This document shows positions 24,200 to 37,459 of a stretch of 64,000 nucleotides of DNA, piece after piece. Each line of letters opens with the position of its first letter. Positions within the stretch are counted from its first letter, which is position 1. The notes below the pieces were generated by a model. The model worked only from the letters and a program-made list of their open reading frames with translations. It was not told the DNA's origin and did no database searches. Source of the DNA: Solea solea (lineage: Eukaryota > Chordata > Actinopteri > Pleuronectiformes > Soleidae); the NCBI RefSeq assembly GCF_958295425.1, contig NC_081153.1, forward strand, positions 3,808,888 to 3,872,887, written 5' to 3'. Both the position numbers and the translations under genes were made by a program.

Positions 24200-26290
24200 T
24201 TGTTAAAGTCAGGTACAGCAAGAAGAGATGATCTGACGAGGATTGAAGTTGACTCGTCCTCTTGTGTGTTAGTGTTTACTTTTGCAGCTTCATTAGTTCA
24301 CCAGCTGCTCCAGTGAGCAGCCAGGACCTTCATGATTTTGCCTGCTTGAGGAATTCTTGCTCTGCAAAGTGCTAAACCAGCGTTTTTGTTGTTTAAAGCT
24401 CGTACAAAGTCGATTCTTTATTGTTATTTCAACTGCTGTGGAATCGTAATCTAACTCTCCCATCGGCCATTAAAGGGAAATTATTCAAGTATGCATCATT
24501 CAAGCATGTTTAGTCAATTATTGGAAGACTGATAGTTGTGGGATGCAATTAGGGAAATATTAGAGTTGTCTAAGAGGAAGAGGACAGAACAGCTCCATGA
24601 CGACAGAGCAGACAAGTTGATTTTAATAGTAGAATACAAAGAAGAGACATCGCTTGCAGTCATTACAGCACTGTTTTCAGCTGTTGTTGTTTTTTTAAAG
24701 TGCTTTATAAATAAAGTTGGATGGGATTGTATTGTATTACAACGCTGTACACTTGAGCTACTATTTCCCCCTCGTTTGAGAGTTGCAGCTGCTGTGAAAC
24801 ATGTATTCCACGTCCACTAGGACACACCACTAACGTTGGTGACTGCAGTTATTGTGTTGCTATGCTGTTGCTCGACAGCACCTGCTTTTATGAACCGCTT
24901 CCCTTCACTGAGTACTTGGCTTTGTGTGCATTGGACACACAGCAGTGTTGTGTCATTTTAACTCACTGTGTGCATACGTGAAGACGACAGCGCTGGCAGT
25001 GGAAGTTCGTAACTATGTGCGATCTTTTTTCCCGCGTCACCTCCAATTTATGTCCAACAAAAAGTTCTTCTTTACGTTTTATTGCACGAGGATGATGTGT
25101 TGAAAGTTGCTGTGAAGAGAATGCAGTGAAAAGCGACACACAGTGTGTTCCAGGAATGTGATATAGAGGCTCGGGCTGTTGCAGTCCATGTGTTCAGAGC
25201 CAGACTAATAACCTTTTATTCCAGCTGACGGGGAGGATGACTGTGTGTGTGTGTGTAGAGACACACTTTCCCCTACACACTCTCCGTCACATCCATAACG
25301 TTTTATTTCCAGCAGTCTGTGTTCGTCTCCTCGTTGGCATAATTTACTGCGGTTTTATGCGGCGTGTCCAGCAGGTCGTCCAAAGTTTAACACCTTTGTT
25401 GGATTTTAATGCCTCTGTGACTGGAACAGTGTGAAGCTTTACTCACTCACACTGATCGCCAATGTTCTTCATCCACACACACACACACACTCACACACAC
25501 ACACACACTCATGTCTGACACCTTTCTGAACTGTAGTAAACGAAGCAGCTGATTTAAAGTGAATTTTGTAGGTAAGAATCTTCCTGTGACATAAAGTGAT
25601 CACTTTGTGTATTTCATTCATTTCCACCCTTTGGGCACAAAACTGAATCTATTAGAGATATCAAGTGATATCAATAGCTGCCTCTGCCCCGGTCTTTTAT
25701 GGGCACACTGGATAAAAAGTGAATGGAAACAAGAGAGCGCTCACTGAAACATATTTACACTTGCTGGAGGCAAAAAGCATTTTGATAATAAACTTATTAT
25801 GCAATCACTTTTAATAGGAGTAGGCCTGATCCAAACACAAAGACGTGTCTATGAAGTGGACTGTGGTGTTGCATGTGATCCTTCACATGCTTCACGTCTG
25901 TGGATTCAGTCATTGGACGACACAAAAATATAATGAGGAGTTCCTAAAAAGCTAATTTTAGCTGCAGTTTATTTCTTTAACAAAGCACAAGACTATGCAT
26001 TATACAAAAAAACAACATTCCCATAATGCTGCTGCTGCTGTCACTGGCAACGTCCCCGTTACAGTTGCAGGAGAACAATTTTGTGTTTTCTTTTCTTCCT
26101 CATCTTCCCTCCAATTACGTGTGATAATAATAACAGAGAGCGCGCGTGTCGTCCTCTGTTGTGTGATATACAAAAGCTCTAACGGGGGGAGGTTTATTTA
26201 CAGCTCATTGCTGAGAGCTGCATGTGCCAAATTTGCTCTCCCGCTGTATACGACGGCGCACATGTCAGCCAGACGTGACAGAACTTTTAC
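24200..26290. other. Non-coding stretch, one LINE/SINE-like tail
   Basis: The segment at about 24695-24740, ending AAAGTTGGATGGGATTGTATT, resembles the 3' tail also seen near 20340. A (CA)n run lies at about 25478-25510. No gene seen. Confidence 0.55.
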
Positions 26291-26489
26291 TCTGTTCTAC
26301 CTTTCATTCCCTTCACTCTCTCTCTGTCTCCCTCTCTGCCTCTCTGTGCCGCCCCAAGGCAGAGCAAGGTGATGAGGGTTCCCGGTAAAAGCAATGATCA
26401 AAAGTGGCACGCGGATGCCTACAGGTTTCCCTGACATGAGAGGAGATGTGGCGGGAAGAAGAGGGATGGAGGAGCGCGGTTTGGTGGTG

Positions 26490-26570
26490 CAGCAGCAGCA
26501 GGAGGAGGAGGAGGAGGCGAGGAAGGTGTTTTTGTCAGTGGTGCTGCTGGTGGTGGTGGTGGTGGTGGGG
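26490..26570. repeat. (GCA/GGA)n and (TGG)n trinucleotide tracts
   Basis: CAGCAGCAG runs into GGAGGAGGAG; a TGGTGGTGG run ending in a G-run follows at about 26545-26573. The open frames across this are low-complexity. Confidence 0.9.
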
Positions 26571-26579
26571 GGGGGACAC

Positions 26580-28360
26580 CCATTGCTTGACAAGCCCAAG
26601 TAGAGATGGAATATGTCAAGATTGGGGGAGATGCAAAGAGGGTGGAAGGGTGAGGGCTGGTGGAGGTAGAGGATGAAAGGCTCGAGGCATGAAAGGAGAA
26701 GCAGAAATGGTGTGAAAGGATGTGGGAGAGAGAAGAAAAGGAGAAGGGGGGAAAAAATAAGGACAAGGGAGAAAGTTTGGCTGCTCAGAGCGCGACATAG
26801 GAGGGAGCCGGGGGATCGTCTCGAGTTGAAACGCCGTCATAGGTGAATAATTGACGACAGGCTTGGCTGCGTGCACTCTCATCCAGTTAAAGTCAAAGGC
26901 AGATGTGTGTAAGGTTGAGCCCGAAGACTGGAGCGGAAAATCTCCCCGTAATGAGGAAATTCCTGACTGTGTGTAATAATATTTTCTCATTTTGGAGGAA
27001 AATTTCATTCCTCAGCACTGGCTGTGCAGCACGCTGCCTCTATCCCACTTTCCTCTGAGTGGATCTGATCGCGCCGCAGAGCGGAGAGCAGTCTTAACTC
27101 AATACCCAGCCGATAACTCCCAGCGTCTGTGATATGCACTGAAGGATGACAGTGACAAGCGTGTGAGTGGCGCCGCTCTCATTTTTCAAAATTGTGTACC
27201 AGGCCCTCTTTTCTGGGCCTCATATAAATGCTTTTACGTTCTCTCCGGGGCGACATTAAGTAAATGATTTACCTCCTTGCTATTGTTCTGATTCCGTTGT
27301 GCGTGTGACTTTATATTTTCCACCCGTGTGTGTCACGACGCCCCCTTGTTCTCCCGTGTGTCATGATTTCTTGCCCTCACAGCATGTATAATGCATATTC
27401 CAAATGATATGTTACATGTTTGCCTCTGTCTTTTTTTCCCCACTCCTTTCCAAGCAAGAGTGAGCAGACATTTGAATGCACAGGCGCTGACACTTCAGTG
27501 CTTTATTTGGCTGCATATAAGACCAATTTCAGTCAGATTTATGACTTCTGGAGTCGGGTTATTTCACTGACTCCCCAGACAGGACACAATTCACAGCTGC
27601 TGTGTGTGTGTGTGTGATACCTGTTCTGATTTCAAATCTGAGAGCTCGCTGCTGTGAAGCCATGTCAGGGGAGTTGTAAGGAGAAAACTCCATCTGATAT
27701 TGTCGTCAGCCCATATTTAGCCCCTTCTATGGAAAAAGGCAAAAAAAAAAAAAGCCTCAGGCAACTTTTATTACACCCTCCCTCAATTACACCGTCGTCA
27801 TAAAACAACACACATTTAATCACAGCCTCCGCTAACATGATGAAGTAGTCCATCACAGAAGAAACACCAGGTCTTAACAGCACAAACATACATATCACAG
27901 GACAGATATTATTTGTCAATAAAGAAGACATACTGTCGCTCTCACCAGTGAATTATGTGAGGGAGGGGGATTCCACATTCTATAACTTATTCAACTCCTT
28001 GGGGCGTCGCGTCCTCATGCTCCCTATGGAGACCGCAGCATCCTTGGGGTGTTGTGACAGGGGGAGGTGGGCTGTGCTCACAAGGGGATTTGTGTGCTTT
28101 AAGGAAACACTGACAATCCATGTTGGGTTACATCGAGTATTAGTGTCTGAAATCCCAGCGGTGGGGCCCAGGCTCCAGACAAAGAGAGGAATCTATCGTG
28201 GGCTCGGGGGGGCTCGGGGGGGGGGTTCACACTCGCTGGTTTTCCAACTGGGAAGATGGATGTGTCTCCGACGCGTCTCTGACACCGACATGACATGACG
28301 TACAGGCTGAAGATAAAAAGTGAAATTCATTTCGAACAAGATATTGTTTTCGGCCACAAT
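26580..28360. other. Non-coding stretch, no gene seen
   Basis: Purine-rich from 26590 to 26770, an A-run near 27740-27752 and G-runs near 28205-28225. No exon-like frame. Confidence 0.6.
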
Positions 28361-28444
28361 TTAAAGCTCCACTTGCATGGCTTCATGAGGTCGCCACCTG
28401 GAGGAATTTGGAGGGATTACCAAAACACTCCCAGCGCTTATGAC

Positions 28445-28475
28445 AGGGGTGTCCAAACTATGGCAGCTTTATGGA
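28445..28475 (+). mobile_element. hAT-type terminal sequence fragment
   Basis: CAGGGGTGTCCAAACTATG matches the terminal inverted repeat type of vertebrate hAT (Charlie-like) elements. No matching opposite end was found nearby, so this is probably a solo fragment. Confidence 0.4.
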
Positions 28476-28749
28476 CAGGGACGGACTTGGACAACAATAA
28501 TTGACCTCATATTATGTTATTTGACTCCAGATGTGGAAATAAAGGCAATTTTTCTTTACATGATAATTGTGACAATGAAAATTACATTTTTATAAAATAG
28601 TGCATTTGTATGTAATGTGACTGTTTAAAAAAAGGGGAAAAGGGTCATTGGCTTATGATGTATACCGAGGTGATCTCACACCACCTACACACCCTCCTCT
28701 TCTTGGTGTTTTCAGCCATAATCAATCCAAGGAAGGAGGGAGTTGTCAG

Positions 28750-28762
28750 CCACTAGGGGGCG
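28750..28762 (+). promoter_or_regulatory. CTCF-like motif, forward orientation
   Basis: CCACTAGGGGGCG is an exact fit to the CTCF core consensus. It may lie in a dispersed repeat, as is common for CTCF motifs. Occupancy is unknown. Confidence 0.45.
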
Positions 28763-28984
28763 ACTCCTCTGGAGTGGAGACAGCAGTTTTCCTGACAGCT
28801 GGCTGCAGGTGACATCTGTGAACTTCTGGTTTAAAAAAACATGGCGACATGGCGTCAGTCATTTTTATGTTCAGTCTGTGGTGCACAAAGACAGTTATCA
28901 TCTTCTAAATAGCAAAACTGATATAAAAAAGACAGCAGACAACCATTCGCACGTGTTTATTTCATTTACTTCAGGGGTGTAAAA

Positions 28985-30105
28985 TAACAGCATAATAATA
29001 ACCTATAAATACATTTAATGAAATGGAAAGTTCCCAGTTTGTTGAAACGGTTAATAATCAGAGCTTACATGTGTGAGTGTGCACAAATATAAGGTGTTTG
29101 AAAATGTGGTCAACCTTCACAGGACACATGGTGGTTCATTGGTTAAATCTACTCACCATCACCGCTGTCTGTCTTCTTTACAAACACGTCGCCTTGCTTG
29201 TTGTTGGTTGGTTTGTTTGTTTTGAAGGGAAGTGAAGAGAAGGACGCGACTTAAGAGTCGAGGTGACTCAAGAGAGCGAGTTGTGGACGCGGAGCTGACA
29301 AAGCTGAACCACAGGCTGTGATATTTCAAGGCCCAGACACGAGAACCTTGAAGCTGCGGCCTTACAAGGACAAAGCGCTCCAGGTTCTACTTCCTTTGAC
29401 CCAATGATTGCGTCATTTTCCCTACATTCCATAACAATAATATTAGTTTTTATTGCAATTTCACCTCGTGATGAGATGTTATCTCGGGTCAGTAATGCAT
29501 AAACATGTGGACGAGCAAGTTTGGACCTATTTTGAGCCTTTGTTTGTTTGTCTTTTTGATTTTCATTTCGTTTTTCCTGTATCTGGACATTGTGAAGAAA
29601 TAACGGCGTGAAAGACGTCACAGCAAAGATGCAAGCTCTATTTCTGAGGTGTTGATGAAGAAGAACTCTAAACAGTTTCAGAGAGGAGAGATGTTACACT
29701 ACAGTCGGGAGGATGAGAAAACTAAAACAGGAGCACAGATCAGACGGCTGCAGAGACGGTGATTCTGAACCGAGAGAGAGAGCGAGCGCGGGAAGAGAGA
29801 GGATTTTCAGCAGGGAATTGGAACAATAACATGAGAGAGAGAGTTTGTCCAGGGGGCGACAAACAAGCACAGCAATGCAAGTGCAGGTAGTGCAGGAGAG
29901 TAAGTGGGTGAGAGAGCTAGAGGAAGGCCAGGAGAGAGAGAGGGAGAGTGGGGGGAGGCAGGGAGGGAGGGAGAGGGAGTTTGTATTGCTTTCCTGTTGC
30001 ATCAGTTTAGAGTAACAAGATTTGGAGATGCAGGCTCAGACATACTAATAGGTTTTTGCACTGACGTCCACTACCCAAACCCCTGTAACCCCCCCACAGA
30101 CCAAC
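28985..30105. other. Non-coding stretch, no gene seen
   Basis: GA-rich from 29775 to 29980. A CAGGGGGCGAC segment at about 29849 weakly resembles the CTCF core. Confidence 0.6.
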
Positions 30106-30223
30106 CCCTACACACACACACACACACGTGCACACGCTCACATAACGGACAGTTCTGCACAGCAACATGACTCGCTCACCACTCACCCTTGGACCTTGTT
30201 GATACTGAGAGCGTCTCTTCCTG

Positions 30224-30224
<1 letters not shown>

Positions 30225-30272
<48 letters not shown>
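30225..30272. repeat. (CA)n microsatellite
   Basis: About 24 CA units; a shorter CA run lies at about 30112-30127. Confidence 0.97.
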
Positions 30273-30273
<1 letters not shown>

Positions 30274-30279
30274 CACTGT

Positions 30280-33200
30280 GGAGAAGAAATGCCAAATAAT
30301 CTCCCACGAAATAGGCAGATAAAGACGGCGACCTTGAGCCACAGCGAATAGAACCATCAGCAGAGGAAATAAACACGAGTAAGGCCGCCACAAGAACACA
30401 CCATATCTCTGCCCGAGCAAATCCAATGTTCTTTTTTCTGAGATTCATTCAGACTTCAGTGGTTCGTAATGACATGCACTTGCCATTGTTAATTCAACTA
30501 TATATTCTTTTTACATCAATGTTAGAATCTTGGCAATAATGGAGTATTTTCTTGTTTTGGGAGTGGGTGTGGCCTCTTTTTAATCTTGAATGGGAGACAC
30601 AAAGCGACGGCAGTATGTGGTCAGTTGAAAGTTTCCTCTCTCCTGCAGAGGGTTGGGATGTTTGTCTGATCCCAGGCCTGTACTTGAGGGCAGCTTAAAC
30701 CGGCATGTGTTGCTGTTATGTTGCAACATCCTGGGTATTTTTAACCGTTTCCATAAAAAGAAAAAAAACAGCTATATATTTCTTTTTTTTTTCTATTCTT
30801 CTGGCACAACATATTATGTAAATGTAAAAAAACATAGCATCAGAAAACCAGAGACCATTACCACCGCTTCAAAGACATAATAAATTAAGGAGAGAAGTGA
30901 TCTGTTTTCACGCTCTCATTTAAAATTACACTGTTCTGAACAACGTTTGAATGAATATGCATGTTGTTGTTTTTTTATACATCACACACTGATAAATATA
31001 AAAACTTCAAGTTGTTGTCTCTCATTTTCGTCCTGTGCACCACCAAACGGGCGAATTTCAATTCAGCTTTGGTTTAAATCCCCCGACATGTTTCCCCCTC
31101 GGAGGACTCGCCCCCCTTTCGTCTATTCTCTCTCTTCTTTTTTTAAGCTCACGAGTTCTTTCAGGTCGAAATGGTACCTTGTGTGTAAAGAAGAGAGACA
31201 GTGAATCAATAATCAAAGCTCACCGTCTTTATGCCCAAAGGCGAATGGTTTCTCCCTTCTCAGCCTGTGCCAAGGATCATTCATAGTGTATAAAAGGCAT
31301 TTCTAATGCCTGCGCTGCATGAGCAGTAAGAGACGCCTGTACATGCTCCCTCTCTTCTCACAGAGAAGCTGCTGAGCCCATCCTTGTTGTTTCAGTGTCT
31401 CGTGAAGGGAAATCCAGCTCATCAACAGAGGGGATCTTTAAACTGGATGATGGAGCGTTGTGGGTTTTGTTAATTTTCTTTATAGATGAAGGTGAGGGAC
31501 TGCCCCGGGTGAAACAGGTAGCGCTTGTGATCTCTTTAAAGCGTAATGCGGTATAGGTTGTACTGCTTTACAATAATAATAAAGAGAGCGTGCGAGTGCC
31601 GGGAAGTGTTCACCGTGGGTGGATGTCACGTTAACGCTGAGCCCCAAATGGATGCACTCGAGGCGAGCCAGAGGCCATGCATATATCACTAATTAAAGAG
31701 TGATTAGCGCTAATGGTACATATTGATTGTTGGAAACTGACGTAATGGCAGGAGCTAATCTTGTTTGTATCATGGTGCTGAGGGAGAAAAGGCCTGCGTA
31801 TTGAACTCGCGTGAACCTAAAGTGGTTAAAGGCTCCGCTTATATGGTATTTAACCAGGAATCAATTGGCCATACACTAAAGCCTCCCTTAACAGTGATTG
31901 TGTGTCCATGCTGTAATAACAGTCTCCAAAACCAAAGGAGGACAAAGTGCAAGGAATGGATTCAATTTGACTTTTGTCTCAAAAACAAGCTCATGACTGG
32001 CACTTGGTGCTCAGTCCGACTCTTGGATCAGATTTTGGCAAACGTAGCTGCTTGATTTAAAGACACAATTTCATTCTCTATACACGTTGGTCTGACCTCC
32101 TCCTCAAAGCTTGATTTTGTAACTTTAAAATGGAAAAGAATCTAGTCTTAAATGTACCGTGTGTAGGATAGAGTGACATCTGTTGGTGAAGCCAGAAGAT
32201 CCACTCCTGATGTAAATATAAAGGTCTTATTCTGTGGTTGAGACAACACAAACTGGATTTCATGTTCCATTTCTGCCAAATGGAAATCATTTCACTTTTA
32301 CACACTGGTCATTTGTAGTATAAACACATCTTGCTTGTCCTTTAAGTTTCTGAAGATAAGTCACTCAATCTGTATTAAAATACGATCTCCCACAGGAAAT
32401 CACGACGTGATGGCGCCTTCATGTGCATTTTGCATGTCGGGAACTCGTATTTGCCGTAATTCCGAAAGCATGTGAAGGCAGCAAGAGCATATTGAAGGCT
32501 TCTTTTTCATTTAAAAATGTTTTTGACACGACACCTAAAAGTCATCCGCACAGTTTTCTGTAAACATGTGTTTGTAACAGCTGATGAGAAGATTTCATCT
32601 ATTTCCAGTCATTAAAACTGAGGACATTATATAATAAATGCTACGTGTTTGCGGCTAAGTGAACAGTTGAATGCAACCTCATGTTGAAGAAATAATCTCT
32701 TTGTAAAACACTGATGTGGGCAGACTTCCCTCTGTTTCCTTGTTTGGTTCTGTTATTGTCCATTCCGTGACCTGAAAGCACATTAGCCCACGGGCGGCTG
32801 ACTGAAGCGGTGACCTTTGAGAACTTCCAGGGCAGGGGTCAGTCATAATCTGCCTATCACCATTCCTGTCATAACCAGTCTGACATTTTGCTTGTTCTGA
32901 CTCCAAATGTCAGGCCATAATCTGTACAGATGAGCGCTGCCAGGCCACGGCTTCTTCTGCCTCTCAACTCTACATTTCCCCTTTTTTCTTTTTTTTTATC
33001 CCAGCACTGTCTCTCTCTATTTCAACCGGAGGATTTGGTTTCCTCGACAAACTGGACGCGGTTATGACGTCAAACTGTCTGATAGGAAATTGGAAACTGT
33101 CCTTTAGGTCCTCAGTAGCCGAGTGGGTTTTGAATTGTGTGCGGAGGGTCAGCGGCGGCCTGCGTCCCTGTTTGTTTGGATGAGATAGATACGGGGGTAA

Positions 33201-33409
33201 ATGAGGAGTGTTGCACGTGTCGACTTCCATTCCAGGCCAGTGGAAAGATGGAGGCAGATCATTTGGTGCTGGCGTCCCCCCACGTAATTGGGGAAATGGA
33301 TTGTGAGAGAAAGGAGTGTCGAGCCTCATCTAGGCCTTGATTCCTCAATCTCTTTATTTATATTTCCCCCCCCACACACATGCTCAGGGCGGCCTGCCAA
33401 ATTCATGCT

Positions 33410-33410
<1 letters not shown>
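30280..33410. other. Non-coding stretch, no gene seen
   Basis: Poly-T/A runs near 30750-30795 and 32980-32998. A TAAT-rich block at 31685-31735 is a possible enhancer core. No frame resembles a known protein. Confidence 0.55.

Positions 33411-33414
<4 letters not shown>

Positions 33415-33449
<35 letters not shown>
33415..33449. repeat. (GT)n microsatellite
   Basis: About 17 GT units. Confidence 0.96.
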
Positions 33450-33453
<4 letters not shown>

Positions 33454-33454
33454 T

Positions 33455-35445
33455 ATATACACACATGGGTCTGTTTGATCTGTGCATGCGTTTCAAACTA
33501 GTAATGTATGCTCATTAAACCTTAATATATGCAGTAGCTCGGGGCATGTATGTGTAGGTGCAGTGGTGGTCATTGCATTTCCACTGACATTCAGATTCAG
33601 GGGTAGTAATTTGACACAGGATAAGTTGTTATTGATCGAATTTTACTTTCTACAGTTGATGTTTTTTCAATATTTGCTGAACAATTTGGGTAAAAAATTG
33701 TTCTCAAATTGCAATTTGAGGACGAGAACTTAATGATATGGGTTTCTTCTTTTTTTTTTTTTAAATTGGCTTAAAAACACACTGTATTGTGTATAATGTA
33801 TTGTCGGCCCACTGTGTGTCATCATGTATACATTACTGTGTTTTTTTCATGTGTTACTCATGTTGCATCAACCTGCCTACAGGGACTACAGATGACTGAG
33901 CCAATGGCAGTAATCTGGCACATTTACATGTGTTCATAAATGTGTACCGTCCCTAGTTTTAAATTAAATAAATAAATGAGTGTGTATGTGTTAATATACA
34001 AGCACATTGGCCTAATTCTAAAAATAAATAGCTTTTAAAAGATTTTTTGAAGCCACATTTACAGACTTTATTCTGACAGTTTTCTTTAGTCCAGTGATCA
34101 TCAGCGACACATAAAAGAAATCTATTAAAGTCAAATTTGTTTCCTTCGCTCATTGAAGCCGTCGCAGTGATTCTCTCCAACTGTCACCACTTTTAAACAT
34201 TTTGTCCTCCTCGTTATGAGGCCCTGTAAAAGTGGTGATTCCTGGCTGCACTTGTTTGTTTCACTCAAACTTAAAGAAAAAGCATATTTAAATGCCACTT
34301 ATTGCAAATAATAAAACTTTGAACTAACATCCATTCAGTGATAACGGCCCGTCTTCATACAACATGCATAAGATATTGATACCACTTTCCATTACTGGTA
34401 ATGCAGTTTACTTTGATGTATTGCATGGATTGAGGGCACGAGGTTTTATGGCAGCACTTTAAAGGTTAGTAAAAATCTATTCCTACAAATTAAAAGCCAA
34501 CTAAACCCTTTTTTTTCCCTGGGTTTTATCCTCCCCTCCATCCCCCGCTCCCATTCTTTCATCACTCAGCCAACACCCACTTCTTCCTGTCATGTACTTG
34601 TCATGCTTGTTGGTGTGGACTCTGTTGTGTTCACATGTACCTGAAGTGCCGTGGGAAATGTCAGATCTCTTCTGTGGCTGTGGAGAAGCCACTATAGGCC
34701 CGAGTGTCATCCCGTCTTCCAAGGCCTAGGGCGAAGACGCCGTCTCCAGCTCCCCGTCTACTCGGGGCCTGTGCACGTTGGCTGGAGCTAACGGGAACAT
34801 ACACATCGATGTACAGCCTCCCTGCCATTTAACCGCGGCGCGCATACATGTCAAGCACGTCACACCCCCCACGGTGGCTGCCGCGCTTTAGATTCCACCT
34901 CGCTCTTTCCCCCCCCCTCTGTATATGGTGAAGGTGCCGAGTGAGTCCTCAGTCGTTGTGACATATATAGGTCCTATGTGTTTAATGGCATGTGTGCGAG
35001 GAAGAGATGGTATAGGCACAGGATCGGGGGTTTGTGTCAGTCACAGAGACACACAGATCACCATCACTTCTGCTCAATTACGCTTTATGAAAGGAGAGGT
35101 GGAGGAGGAGGAGGAAGAATGAGGGGAAAGGCAAGAGAGAGAGAGAGAGAGGGGAAAGGAAGGGAAGTCAAGATCACAATTATAGAAACTGGAACTCGTC
35201 CCCGAACTTCAAAAGGCAAATCACTATCTCCCATTTCATTCAAGATTACTGTCACACATTACATATCGTATGTAATTCCACTCACACGGCCGCTAATGCT
35301 CTCTTGGTGTGTGTTTTACACAGAAACATCAGCCTGTATGGCCCACATTTATTACTCTGATCCATAATATGACATTATTGCCTCATCTGTCCACCCAACA
35401 TTTCTCAAGCCCTAAGGCACTCGTAACTGAAGTGACAGACGGCGA

Positions 35446-35476
<31 letters not shown>

Positions 35477-36125
35477 CACATATGTGTGTGTAGGCAAGTG
35501 TATATAAGCTGGAAGCGTGGCGCAGGTTGTGTTTGAATTGATGGCCAATCATTGTGTTTTTGCATGTCCATATGTTTCAACCCGCAGCTAGATCCGCCAT
35601 CTGTCTGCGTATGATGCTAATTTAGCTCTCCTGTCATAATCGACTGTCTCTGTATTCCCCACAGTCTGCAGTTGCCTCGCTTTGTTGCCTGTGATACACA
35701 CTTGTTACCAGGCCACTTCCTGGCTTCTTTAAGTCGAGCTGGTGGTTAAAAGGTAGGAGCCCTGAGGGGTCGCATGTGTGTTAGTGTACTACGCTAAGCC
35801 ATGGGTGCAGTCTCTCCATGGCTCGTCTCAGGCGTTGCCTGGGGAAACGTGTCAGGGTATTTTCTGGAATAATCACTCAATGCTGGGGTGTTTACCCACT
35901 GCTCACAGAGTAGTTTGATCATGGAGTTCAAACAGGTGAAGGGTGAGTAAATGTGTACATGCATGTGAGGGTGCATGTGTGTCAGAGTGCCCTTTTGTCA
36001 CACTCGCCACGTTCCAGGTCCGTGCAGAGCCACGCCACATTTCAGCACACGTGTACACTGCATTTTTAGTCCTTCTTTGTCTCTTTTGACCAAAACTAAA
36101 GCTAGTCACCTGATGACAATGACGA
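33455..36125. other. Non-coding stretch, no gene seen
   Basis: It contains a T-run at about 33750-33763, GGA/GA repeats at about 35097-35150 and a (GT)n at about 35449-35476. No exon or clear transposon boundary. Confidence 0.6.
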
Positions 36126-36129
36126 GGCC

Positions 36130-36430
36130 TTAAAGGTATACTTCACCGATTTGCATTTAGCTTTGTATTACTAGAATAGGGGCAGTATTTTTGAAAAATT
36201 GTGCTTCCCAACCTCAGTTTCCCTCAGAGTTGAGAAATAATCTTTACTCTTTTCTTCGTTACACGCCCACCAGTGACACTTGGTCCTGTTAGCATAACTG
36301 TTAGCAAAGATGGCCGACACTGTTGGGAATGGGAATGAGGTCCCGTCCCCGGACGAGTGGGTCGAAAAAGTGCGGAATTAGCATTGTGGTTAAGCTAAGC
36401 TAAATGCAAATTGGTGAGGTATTCCTTTAA
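36130..36430. mobile_element. MITE with ~28-bp inverted ends and TTAA at both edges
   Basis: TTAA (36130-36133) then AGGTATACTTCACC at the left; the right end mirrors it as GGTGAGGTATTCCT then TTAA (36427-36430). The terminal ~28 bp match with about three mismatches. The ATTTGCATTTAGCTT module is repeated in inverse at the right. No coding capacity. Confidence 0.8.
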
Positions 36431-36685
36431 CACAGAGTGACTGTTTGCTAGGTAGCATAACCTATATAACTATGTTTACTTGGACTTTAAGAGGCTGGGT
36501 TGAAATTGTGGGATAAGTTAACCAACAAATGCAGCTGTTCTGTCAACAGATGGTGACTGCCAGAGGCTCAAAAGCAGTGAACCACCACAGAGAAGAATGC
36601 TAAAGTCAGTGAGCTAACTCACATACAGCCTCATGTATCTAAAGTTTGCAAACATTGGCCAGAAAAACCTAGAGGTCATACAGGT

Positions 36686-36966
36686 CTTATAAGTTGTGTC
36701 CAGACATTCAAGTTCTAAAGTTCATGGTCTCTGGGTTGAGAATCCAGTGGGCGAAACACTCACTCACCCACTCGATTGTTATGCATTTTCCAGAGATATG
36801 ACCCCTGTGTGTTCATGTGGGCTCACATTTTTCAGAAATGTGACCACGGAGGCTGCATGGCTGGAAAAGTTCCAGGGAAAAACTCCAGAGCAATATTTTG
36901 CTCTCTGGATGATTTCTAGAAAATGTATGAACTTTAGAACTTGAATGTCTGGAAACAGCTTATAAG
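36686..36966. mobile_element. MITE with ~40-bp terminal inverted repeats
   Basis: 36686-36725 and 36927-36966 are inverted copies over 40 bp with two mismatches. The inner 27 bp (36699-36725 and 36927-36953) are perfectly complementary. They start CTTATAAG and include CCAGACATTCAAG. The 201-bp centre matches no family I know. The transcript would fold into one long hairpin. Confidence 0.75.
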
Positions 36967-37261
36967 AGATGTACGACTTCATTGCATGTCTGCAGTCAGC
37001 CTTCATGAGGCTCGACACGCATCACCACCCTGAGTGTGCTAAAGTGAGGAAGGATGCATTTAATTACTTTTCCATTGCTGTAGCCTGACTCACAAACACT
37101 CATTTTCACGTGCCAATCACAAAGAGCATCTTCTGTGGTCGTGGTGAGTGTTACCTCAGTGTTAATTCATTGATGCTTTGGTCTCGTTCTGATTTCATGG
37201 CACTTTTCACTCATTTCAGTCACAAAACCTTATTACATTTGGGAATAGATGGTACAGAGAA

Positions 37262-37457
37262 GGGCCACATGGTTGGTGTAGTGGTTAGCACTCTTGCCTT
37301 TGCAGTAAGGAGACCCGGGTTTGAGACTCAGTCTGAACAAGGGCCATTCTGCATGGAGTTTGCATGTTCTCCCCGGGTGTGCGTGGGTTTTCTTCAGGTT
37401 CTCTGAAGGTTCTCTTCTCCTGTGGAGGATAAAGTGGTAGAAAATGAATGAATGTAT
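37262..37457 (+). mobile_element. tRNA-derived SINE, full 5' head
   Basis: An A-box (TGGTGTAGTGG, 37274-37284) and a B-box (GGTTTGAGACT, 37318-37328) sit at pol III spacing. They are followed by the conserved body GAGTTTGCATGTTCTCCCC and an AGGATAAAG...GAATGAATG tail. A second copy with the same body and tail lies at 59231-59520. Confidence 0.85.
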
Positions 37458-37459
37458 GG

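Noticed and set aside
30007..30426. 139-codon minus-strand frame
   Set aside because: Its centre is Val-Cys repeat from a (CA)n tract and no conserved features are seen.
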